Under the pieces are notes generated by a model that worked only from the letters and a program-made list of their open reading frames with translations, was not told the DNA's origin and did not search any database. The position numbers and the translations under genes were made by a program. Below are positions 23,701 through 35,700 of a stretch of 64,000 nucleotides of DNA, one piece after another. The stretch is from Marisa cornuarietis (Eukaryota; Mollusca; Gastropoda; Architaenioglossa; Ampullariidae), in NCBI GenBank assembly GCA_004794655.1, contig SMMW01000614.1, positions 3,474,501-3,538,500 of the forward strand, read 5' to 3'. Numbering within the stretch: the stretch's first letter is position 1; each line of letters starts with the position of its first letter.

Positions 23701-26700
23701 TAGTTCATGATAACTATTCTATGCAAGGGGAAAAAAGCAGAACAATCTGCATGCATTGCATGAAAGCCAATGGTCATCTGAATATATCACGATGGGTTTT
23801 TGTGGATAAGACAGCCAATGATCATCTGAATATATCACGATGGGCTCTAGTGGATAAAAAAAGCAGTAATTCCTTCTTCCCTCCTTCCTATTTCAGGAAT
23901 CAATTCATGGTGAAAAATACATCAACTCTAGTTGCATAGTTTTCTGTTTCTGTTTATTTCTTTTGTAAACCCTCTGGCAGAGATTATGGGAGACTTGAAC
24001 AACCAAAGGGATGAGTTCACAGTGAAATAATGAAAACTGAGTAATATGCTGCACTACAGTCGAAATAAATTCAATAATACAATAATGTCATATCTAACAT
24101 GCATAAAGCCAGTACCAAAGAGCCCCTAAACAAACAAACTTTAAAATGCATCATATGATCCACAAAAATAAATGCCCAAAGCAAGCCTCAAGGAAATGTG
24201 ATATTTTGCAGCATCTGTCAAATGCACATTTTTAGCAAATTACAGCATTGCTAAAATGTAAATACTCAGTATATTGCAGCAACACTCTTACATCCAGAAT
24301 TGAATTTTTTTTGTTTTTTTTTGTTTTTGCACCACCACCACTTTTCTGCCGGCTGGTTTGTGTCCTCTAGCATTATAGCAGTAGCCAAGTGAGAATGCAC
24401 CATATAAGTCCCTCAAACAAAATGGAAAAATCACAACACAAACAGCTAATATAATAGCTACACACTATCTCTGTTAAAGATAGGCAAACTTAAAATACAA
24501 CGCCTGTTACCAGCACAACAATTATAGTTATTTGTGGCCCTCATAATGAATAAGGAGAGTGGGGATAAAAACCACACAAGAATGAGAAACATCACATCAA
24601 TATTATGTTACTAGCCCAAAACTCTGCCTAACCAGCATGGTTTACTGCAAAGAAACCTCTCACCAACACAGTATACCTTCAATATGGAAAGTTTGGAAAC
24701 TTCAGAGCTGCAAATGCAAAAATAAAATAGCCTGTATGAGAACTAATGAGCGAAGTGAATAAGGCCAATTTTAAAATATCCTCCATTAAAGCATGAAGCC
24801 AACTTTGTCAAATAACCTTTTCTTCCTATGTTGACGACATACCATCAGACTGCTTTTAAAAGGGTGTCTTAAATAACAACAAAAAGCCAAACGTTTTTAT
24901 AGATGGTCGAAGGATTAAGAAGTTACTCTTTCATCCACAACTTTCTCACTTCTCTACCAGTCTCTTACATATATATATATACAAGTATGTGTGTGTGTGT
25001 GTGTGTGTGTGTGGATATCTCATATAGAAAATACACCAGGATGGATGGATTAGTGGAGAAAGACAAAATGTAAGGATTCTACTAACTATGACTATATATC
25101 AACGTGGTAAAATTCTAAATTACATACAAATAGGCATGAAAACAGGAACATAGCTAAAAAATATTTTATTCCAAAAATGGCAGGTTGCAAATGCTGTCTA
25201 AAGAGGAATGCAAAGACAATTTCCCCTCTTACCCTGGGTACCAGAACTTGATTATACTACTTCTGTAGTTACCAAATATTACTTTTTAAGACCAGAGGGC
25301 CACAAAATGACAATTATGGCTGAAGTTTATAATAAGTATTCAGATTAAATCCATTCAACAAATCCATTTAAAGCATGAAAGAAACTAAGCTGAGAAGAGA
25401 AAACCTTGGCTGGTAGAGCTGTAATTTGATTGGCCAGTTTTACTTGAGTGACTCACCAGTATCCAAGGCACCCCATTTCTAAATGGTCGTGTCACAGAAA
25501 ACATCTTTGTGAAACAAAATTACCACGTCCCTTCTTTGTGCATAGTTTGTTCAAAGTACCATGTGTAAACTCATCTTTAGTTTTGGATTACATCTTGATT
25601 CATGCCATTAACTATTAAAAATGACCAAGACTCTCAGAATGTTGCAAATAACTAAAATGGAAAAGGATTTTTTTTTTTTTTGGGGGGGGGGGGCCTGTAG
25701 TGGTTATTTCAAGCTTCCGGAAATTATGTATGTAAATTCTGATGATGTCTGCTGATATAATAAGTTTATTTCAGCATAAGAATAAATAATCTTTTTAAAC
25801 AGCATCACACATTGAAAAACCATGTCAAAAAAGATCTGAACGTATTCTTCAGAGAAAACTAGATATTGTCCATAATATTTCACAATGGACTGTTATCAGT
25901 TTAAATAAATAAGATGCTTATGCTTCATGTAAACAAACATAAAATTAGGAATGAAAAACAAGAACAATGCACCCTGGTAAGTGATATTTCTCTGTCATTT
26001 TCTTGGAAGTCACCACAAACAGTCTGTAACTGCGAAACTGCCACTTCTATCAATTAATTTGTCTAACCATAGCCTTATGATAATAATTTTGCATGTTCTA
26101 TGAAGATTAAAATGCAAAATGGTAGTGAAGCTCTTTAACAATTCTTAAATGGCAGGAAAACATTAATGCAGCAGGCTGCAGATCTGTTGGTCTCTGACAG
26201 GTGGTCAAAAAAAACCCACAATGACAATATAGTGAGGACATGTACTACAAACAGCATGCAAGAATAGCTCCTCACACCAAACTATGCCCTTTAATTAACC
26301 ATGTGAAATTTTATCCCCTGATTGTAAGCTGCCAACATGCTGGTGGTGCTGCAACTTAGGGAGTTACCTCCTTTAACACTTGCTATATAAGCACAAGACT
26401 GGTATTCCCACCAGTCTTTTCATGTAGCTACCTATGTGGGCTTACTGCTATGTGTACCAGGTAGTTTAGGTGCTTCAGAGTTTGAGTCTGTTCTTTCTGC
26501 TCATGGATCGTTTCACCCCCAAATGTGGTCAGGCCAAGACCTGACAAACAGTAACCTCTCCAGCGTGCTCTCTATGCTCACTGCAACTGGCTGTGTGCTA
26601 GCAGCTGGTTGGAGGAATGACAGGAGCAAGTCCTGTGGGATGAACCTGTCAGGAGTCAAAATTCCTTTTAGGCCGATTCACCCTCCAAAGGTAAAGTGAG

Positions 26701-29700
26701 TTTTCTTTCTCTTCCTCCTCATCTCTGCATTCTTCAAGTTTAGAAGCACAAGGCATCTCCTCTATTTCTCATCATTCTGCTTGCCACACTATGTCTGGTC
26801 AATCCAGGCCTGTGCCTTGCCTGCTCAATTTCCAGCGTCTAGACATCGTCACATCTTGTTTGTGCCACACTATGGCTAGTCAATCCAGGCCTGTGCCTCA
26901 CTTGATCGCCTCCCAATACCCAGCATCTAGACACTATCACATCTTGTTTGTGCCTAACTCATATTTCAACTGGTTCAGGTCAAAGGTTCATGTGTGATCT
27001 TTGTGACGTCAAGGCCAGCTCTCCTTCATAGAGACCAACAAGGAGGTTAAAGAGAAAAAAAAAAACTTATCATCATATTTTCAGTGCACAGCCTCTTATA
27101 TTCATCAGTGTTTACCTGCTGATTGGTGTTCGTGAGGAGGTCTTTACTGTGCTTCTCTGCATCAGTGGTGGACCACACTTTTAGCATCTCAATGCAAAGC
27201 AGAAAAAAAATAAATCTGCATCTAGAAGGCACAGTTTCCTTTGGGAAAACCATAACTCTGATGATGATTTTTGAAAGTTAAAATAAAGTTGTCCCAAATG
27301 TTTGTTTGATTTATGAAGAATCCATCATTGCAGGTGTTTATAACAAAACCTGTTAGTACTCAAAGACTGCCTTCAGGTCATGGTATGGTTATGCATGTAA
27401 CACTACAGATGATCTCTATACAGCACAAAGTAAGCTAATCCTACTATAATACCTTATACCTATTAGCAGCTTTGCCTTTTCCTGTAATCTACTGCAGAAA
27501 GAGTTTGAAAATAACTTGCAAATACTGTTGACATGCCTTTGTCATATTAACAGCAGAAAGCAGTCTGATCACAGTTTTTGATCTGTAACTTTTCTTGATG
27601 GGTGTACACAGTATGGGATACCTCTGGCAGATGTATGCTTATTTTTGGTACAAGTGAATTGTATGTTGTAGTCTCTCTCAGTTTGCATCATGTTGTAAGT
27701 TGCTAAAAGTTCTCTTGTATGTGGTGAAATGTGCTATACAAGTGAGTGCTATGATTACTATTATCTTGGCTTAATCAGCCAAAAATATCCCCATCAGTGT
27801 TTTTCTGCAAGTTTAAAAGGATATAGCTTTCAAAAGTTCTTTGACATAATGGATTTTGAGTCTTCAGTTCCAAGTAGACGCAGAACTGGAAAAATCCCAG
27901 GACCATGTCAAGAAGAAATGCCACTGATTGTAAAAACTGTACCTGCAATACAGTGTGGTGTGAGAAAGCGAGCATGGGATTGTGAGAGAGGGCCACGAGA
28001 CTTGTCTGGGAGCAGAGAATCTGGAAGATCATCATCATCATCCAGATCAGACAGGCTGCTGTCGTCTGCATCGGTGTCTGGCTCCTGGCCTGCAACAAGA
28101 CCTCAGCCTCAAGAAATATTGCAGGAAAAGGCTTGGGGGACAGAGGAACACAAGATATCCAAGCCTCCACCATGAAAAAGCACTCCAGAAAGTGTCACGT
28201 CTTCATGCTTTAAACCCATCACCATGAAGATGACATCAAGCTAAGGTGACGGAAGAAAGCTTCTGACACTGAAAATGCCATTGCCCTTCTGGTTACACAT
28301 ATACACTGCTTCTTTTGTGCACAACCTGTATATCCTGTATCAAAGCTATATACTCCAGAATACACAGCAATGGTGGGATACAAGAGAAATAAACAAGCAT
28401 GGTAGATATGAAAAGGGTTAATAGATTAGAAGTTATTTTGATGTTTAACAATTCAGATAAATGTGTATAACTGAAAAACCAAATGCACTTAGTGGCAGAA
28501 CCATAGCCCCTGAACTGTTAGGAGCTACACTCCTTTCTTTTGAAAGCAGTTCTGTAGAAACATGGTATGAACTAACAAGAACAGTAAAACATAAAAAGTT
28601 CTATCCACATACAAATAAAAGGATAAGCCTGTAAATGGTGTAAAGGTAGAAGCAGAACTAGGTATAAGTGTTTTATACTTGTAACTGCTTATAAATGTTT
28701 TATAATCCAAATACAGTGTTTTATAATGTAGTTTAATTGTTTACAAGTTAGTTGTGTTTTATGCCGTGCCAGGATTTACAAGTACAAAAACAGCTGAAGA
28801 AATATTGAGTTTGGTAAAGCACGACCACCAGCAATTTGCCTATATATTGTACACAGGAGCAGGAGCCATGGCATGAACCTTGACTCAATCTTGAGAAAGC
28901 GATTCATGGAAAAAATCTGGCTCACGATGGGTCCTTTCAAAACTTCTTACAAATTGCACTATCTAGTAGGATGGGTCCTTTCAACAGAAACAAAGCTAAA
29001 ATACATTTTTTTTAATGTGACTGCTAGACATTAAACATCTAATATTCTCATGCTGTTGATAATGATTCTAACATACCATGTAAAATTCATTTTAGGATTA
29101 GCTTGATAAAACACTCACGTACATCCATCTATCCGATACATTTAGTATCATCAACTTGGTATTGAATGCTGTGACAAGAATGCAATTCACCTAACTGCTA
29201 TATCCTTAGCTTGTTTAATGTAAAGCAGTGAGGAATTAATATCCATCTCTAAATTGCATATACCAATGTACCTCCCATCATTTTGCACATCAAAAACAAA
29301 TATTCAGAAGACCTTGGAAAATAACGCAGAGTAAGGTATTTACCAGCTAAAAGATTTACGATGGGGGTCATGCTGTAAACAAATGTAACAAGCTTGCAAC
29401 ATTTACTGACTGAAAGGCTCACAAAGGGATGAAGTTTGCTCAGTCAAATGCACTGGTAATAATGTGAACAAGGAAAGATTATATCAGATTAAGGTGAATA
29501 TCTAAATGTGTACAGGTCAAACAAACTATCTCTTAATGTCTCATGCTTGCTTCAAGTTCTCCATCAAAGAGAACATGGAGAAATAAAGGCATCGGCAACC
29601 ATTTCATTTGCTCTGTATTCTCATGACCCTTTCACCACACATTACTACTTGAAGTCTGGAGGGTGCACTATGAGTGCTCTGTATTTTCTGATGGTTCCAT

Positions 29701-32700
29701 GGTATACTTCAAACTCACCTTTTTCAGTCTGCACTGTCTGCCAAACCTTTTCATGCCAAGGTGCCCCAGCATGCTTCGCGAGAAGAATTTTCTGTCTTGT
29801 GTTTATGGCTCTTGATGTGTATCTATTCATTTGATTGCTGACATGTTTTAGTCTGTCTGTATGTGTTTGTGTCTGGCTTTCTCTTGCAAAGTGTGTTGAG
29901 GCTTTTGTTATGATGGAAACGAGCTACATAAATTCTTATTATTATTAAAGATAAATAAATCAGGAGAGTTTAATAGCAAATGACAAAACAGTAAAGACAA
30001 AGACATACAGGCAGAAATAAGATAAAGTGGAGATGATAGTTTTTTTAAACAGGGCAACACTGACATAAAAGGTAAGAAAATACCAATTATTGTGTACAAG
30101 ATAGTTCCATGAAAGGTGGTACATCATTCATGATCACCAAACAAGCGAGACACAGCAGCACAATTAGCATATAGCTGGCACCTATAGAATATCTACAGAT
30201 AAAAATTCAGCCAAGCAGAGCATGCAGACGAAACATTTGTTTACCCAGGGGTGCCGTTCCACTAGAAGGATCCGCAAACACAGCATCATCCCCCTCCTGA
30301 CTGGCAGTGGTGCTTCCTGGCAAAGAGAAATCTGCAGCAGAGGGCTGGAAGACCAGCAAAGCCAGAAGATGTATGTACAACATGCAGCATTCATGTGACC
30401 TGCTAACAACAGTGGTCTATGTACAAGACGTGTGCCACAGCAGCCACATAACATGAAATGATGGGTGCAAGAAAAACACATATGTACAAAAGATCAATCA
30501 TGTGGCTTTTTAAGAAGACTTTAAAAAATAAAGAAATATTCATTAGCATACTACAGACAGCAAAGTGCACTCTCTTTTACCTCTAGCATGGAGGTAGGTT
30601 CATCCTCCGACACAAGCAATATTTTGTCTTCTGACAGCAGAGAGGAGAGAGGGGCATCACCTGCAGCATGGGTATATGAGGGCATGGATGTGGGAGAAAA
30701 ACTTGAAGCAGCAGCTGTTCCAGGAGATTCTCTGAAGATACATAAAGTAAAATACATAGCATGCTGAGTCAGCTGAGAAAATGGTGAAGAATGAACAAGA
30801 TTATTTAGGAATGAATTAATTTTTTTTGTTAAAAATCCAATGTGGACAAATAACAAATGAGTAAATTACATATCTTACAGAAATACGCACTTAGTTGGAG
30901 ATTTTTCTGGACTTGGCTCGATTGAACTGGATGGCACTGCAAAAACGATTTTGCAACAGCATAAGTAGAAATACCTTTTAAAAGTGTCCAGCCAAATAAG
31001 AATAAAATGTATATGATCATTTTTTTTATCATGGGTGTGGGAGGCAATAGTTGGTTGCTTTGAGCTTTATGCCATGCCAGGAACTAAGGCTGTATCATAG
31101 CAATGCAGTGAGAGCAAGATATGCATCAGATTTTGTTACAGACATTTGCTGTTTACTAAAAGTAGCTCCTATTAAACTGAGAGCAAAGCATAAGTTTAGC
31201 AGCTAATTTAGATTTAAAAGTCTCTTGGTGCAGAATGCAAAGCCTCCTACAGAAACCTCTCTTTACAGCACTACTACATCTTGTACACAATACACTAATA
31301 ATGTTTGACTCTCCAGGCCCCTCACTAAACACAGCATCTTGTATACAGTATAAATACACTAATAATGCTTCTGAGCCTCCACCCCTCACTAAACATGCAG
31401 CAAAAAGGCCTACTGATACTCTCTCCTCCCTCACACAGTGCCCACTGCTAACAAAACTTTCAAGCTTAAAGGGGATGCACACCACTGATTGTGAGACCGT
31501 CAGCCGAGTCCTCCATGGCTTCCACAGGTGTCTGGTCAGGGAACAGCTGAAAGTCATCACCAGGTCCAAACAAAGCCTGAGACAAAGCAATAATGTGAGG
31601 CAACACAATGTTTCCCATGTTTTGTTCTGTAATAGTCTACAGCAAATTTTTCTTTGTCTCTGAAATTATATTTTCCTTACTACGAATCTTCACCAGTGAT
31701 AGTTAACTTAATATCTAAAGTTAAACTTACCAGCCTATTCATATTTGGTTTAGTTTCATTTGTTCTTGTCTAGCCAGGTCAATTCTAAAAATTCCCTAGG
31801 AAATGTTTTCATTTTTATTGAGCTCTGATGGGCAAATGCGTTATAATATCTCAGTCTCTGTTGTTTTTTTTAATGTTGTAGGATTGTAGAGACTGTCTGC
31901 TGTGATCTGGATTGCTGTGAGACATGGTGGCTGTCTCAAATGTAGCCTTCACTTTGCTTTTTCTAGATGTAGAGGTCCCATGTCCTCCTCCCCACACCCC
32001 AACGCTTCCTAACCAAACCAATCTGTCAACTTTGAGCATTCTGTTCATCAGCCTTTAATCTCACCTGGGGTGAGAGAGGGGGCTCTTAACAGACCTGTTC
32101 AGTCAGCAGAACTTTTACAGACCCTGGGTTTTTTTTAATTCTTGGGCAAAATTGTCAATTTGGGAGAAACAGTTTGGTTTTTTTTTTGGTCCTAAGGTCG
32201 ACAGAAAGGTGGAAATCTGCCCAAGGGCGGAGAATTATATGCCACAGAACATGCTAATTCCTCAATTAGTTTTTTTTTTTTTAAAAAGCCCAAAACCTTA
32301 AACCGGCATCCATGCATAACAACCAACTACAAATGATTTTTAAAAAATCTAAAAAAAAACTTGAGGAAAGACACATACCTCTGCATTAGTGATAAGCAGC
32401 TCAACTGCACGAGTCTGATGAGGTGTATCAACAAGGGAAGCAAGGGATGCAGTTCCTTCCCTGTGATCACACATTCTGCTGTTAAATGTCAAAGTTATAA
32501 ACGCTGACATGTGAAGCCCATTTTCTTGCTTTTGTCCCAACAAGAACTATACTGCTATAGGTTCCATCATGAAGTGAAAACCATAATTACTAGAGGCTGG
32601 GTGGAGGGTGACAGCAAGCCGAGAACGCCTAGAAAAGCTTACAACGTCATGCCCAAAATGTTTACACACAGAAGGGAAACATTTTTTTTTTAAGTCTCAC

Positions 32701-35700
32701 CAAATTTAGAGAATCTTCAAAACTTTCTGTTAGATTTGCAAAGTGAAAAGACACATCAAAAGATAAGAAAGCATATTCTTACAGTGGACGGAGAAGTGTT
32801 GGTCCGAAGACGATACCCAAATTGCTAGAGCTCATCTGATTTTCATTACTGTGTGTTGCAACTCTGTGGGGGCATAAAATATACACACGCATTACATAAG
32901 CAACAGACATGCACACACACACAAATGCATGAACACACACACACAATCTCTCTCTTTGTGACCCCGTACTTGCACACTAGACTGTAAAGGTGGTTTTGTA
33001 GTTTAGTCATAAAGTATATCATTGAATTACAACCAAAACCATAAGAAGTTAATGTTTGTGGATACAGTATTTAGTTCACAAATATTTGTTCTCTCACTGA
33101 TATTAGTTTAATGTTTATGGGCACAATAGGGTGTAAATTTTGTGCAATTGCATGACTTCTGTGATTTTACATCTTTCGTTCACTCTCTTTTACATGTTTA
33201 CAAAAGAACTACCAAACTATTATTAATATCACTCAAAAAAGATGATCACAAATTTTCATCAACTACAAATAAAACCATTACAAAGAAGCTTTGACATACA
33301 GAAGATTACTAGAGATTTAAAGTTTTCTCATCACATCTTTTGATACAGAAGGTCAAGAGAGCTATAAAAATAAAAGTGTACATTTGCATTTTATATACAA
33401 GTATGTCTTGTGCATGTGAGCCTTATTAAGCTATGCTGTATATTTCAGTTTAATTGTGGCAACCATTTACCTGTGCAGGTGATGCATGAGTACAGCACAC
33501 GTCTTAAAGTTGGATAAAGGTAGGCGACGGACTATTGCACCCAAAGATTCTACCAGCTTGTCCCCTTGTAAGCTCCCAGACATACTCTCCTGCACATATT
33601 AAGCCACAAACAATAGGTGACCTCCTTAATGACAGTTGCACATTGAATAGATGGCCAAGCATTTCAAGGCCACCAGCTCTGAGAGGTTCTTTTTACCTTT
33701 TTACCATCAACCATTAACTGCAGTTAGTTCATTATTACAAGGAAGTAACTACAACTTAGTCCTGAAAAAAAGCAAATACAGATGCCAAACAAATGGACAA
33801 ACATTTTCACACAATAAATGTTCAAGGCTGAAAAGTCATTCAACTGCTACAACTAATCTAGATATTCTAGTCATGTCAAAAGACAATACAGCTTAAAACA
33901 ATATATTGATGAGAGAATTAGAACACCGGCTCTCACGTCTTACCTTTGCCAGGTGGATAAAGTCAGAATAAAGCCTGAAAGTTAGCAGTGGCTCGGGGAG
34001 CTGAAGTATAAGAAAAAAAAATCAGACGTCACATTCTAACTAATCATGCTCGATGAAACAAATTTGATTAAACATTTCACAAAGTCCTCCTATCCCTACA
34101 AACATTCTCAGACATGAGAAATAAATAATCAGTAAAGTTCCTGTTGAAAACGTATGAAGATTGAAAACTTAGATGGTGCACATATAACAACTTTAAAAGA
34201 TGTAATGCACATGCAAACCCCAATGAACTGACCTGTCTTAGGTACAGCTTGAGAACATTAGAGATGATATTTGGGTGCACCTCTTCTAAATCCACCAGTT
34301 CTGGGTTGATGTCAAAACGCTGACACAGACTCTCCACTTTGCTTTTCACGCCAGAAACTCTGTATATGCCCTGCAGGATAAATGTACCTTAATCATTCAT
34401 AATGTATTAAATTTGTACAACACACCCAAAATGTTTTTTTTGGTGAAAAATTGTATGTTTTTGTATACTTTTGTAAAATAGACTTTTAAAGTAATGCTAA
34501 AGTATTACAGCATTATGCCTGGGGATCACGTTTGCCTGTCTCACTCTCTAAGACAGACCCCTGGGACCTTCAGCCTACTAGCATTAGGCAAAATGCCTGG
34601 ATATGTCATCATGTCTATGGTTAAGCCTGCACATTTGACTGAAAAAGAGACCCAAGCATCTTCTATTTCTTGACCACTTGTTGTGAGCACATACCTTGAC
34701 TCCACCTGTACAAGGCAACCGCTCAGTGAAATATATGTTGACCCCCCCCCCCAATCCATATATCTGTAGAAGTCATTAAGATACTGTGTAGTTGGATTAA
34801 GTGCTAGTGTATCATCTGTCCCAGCTTGGATTATCACCCTTAGCCATCCACTGGCATATTGATACCTGTCCTCAGCAACCTTATAAGTATTGATGTTCGA
34901 CTTTATGTGAGACAGGCCCAGATCTGTCAGTAAGTTCCAAAGGAGATTACTGTGTAAATTTCTGTGTGGATTGAAGAAATTTACAAGTAGTTTTGGGCTG
35001 AGCAAAAAGTCATAAGAAGCCTAATGGCAGATCTTTGTGTTTTGTTGAAAAACGTGTGATTACATACTGTCTGCATGCTGCAGACAGAGTGTTGTGAGAG
35101 CTACCAAACAGATAAGAGAGAGAGAAATTTATGTTTTATGCGAGCCAGCTACTAAGGCTATATCACAGCAAAGCAGCCATATAAACAGATGCCACATGCA
35201 GAGAAGGAACAGCATGTCCAAGACAAGTACCAAACAGACAAGATAATGGCACAAGCCAGACAGGAAAAGATAACTTCCTTACTCTGATCATAACTCCCCG
35301 GCGCTCTATTTCAGCCAAGCATTTGGTCATGATTGGAGGAACCTGTGATTTGTACCGCTCCACCTGCTCCTGAAAGTCCACACCAAATGTGGTGTTACGT
35401 CGTCCCTGCTGATGCTTAAAAAGGAAAAAAAGCAAGATCCAGAAGGTACTGCAAGCACTCATGATGATGATGTGACGACATGAATAGAGATGATTCATGT
35501 TCACATTAAAGCATATGACCTGCAGTTGTGACAATGTTTGTTTAAATATAGTCAAATAACACAGCTACTGCTTGAAAGCTTCATATTTGAATTAAAATCA
35601 GTTAAGACTGCTAGGGAAGAAATAAGGTATTTTAGAAACCACCAAGAAACACCATGCAGAATCCACAAAACACCAACATACCACCAGCAGCCCAGGTAGA

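Larger units (their letters stand above)
20778..27942 (-). other. Rho-GAP intron 27, 7.2 kb
   Basis: The intron contains the 2.3 kb transposon at 21037-23347, tandem duplications at 23765-23859 and 26782-26954, and a (TA)/(TG) microsatellite near 24968-25013. Apart from these, roughly 7.1 kb of AT-rich sequence shows no exon with matching phase. Confidence 0.6.

Noticed and set aside
27729..28175. 148-codon plus frame and 132-codon minus frame
   Set aside because: They are shadows of the real minus-strand exon 27 in another frame; the phased exon fits the gene exactly.
31235..31663. 142-codon plus frame
   Set aside because: Overlaps the phased minus exon 23 and has no recognisable protein pattern.
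34541..35005. 154-codon minus frame as a gene
   Set aside because: It lies inside a repeated sequence (second copy at 55930-56830), lacks splice or family support, and sits in an intron of the Rho-GAP gene.
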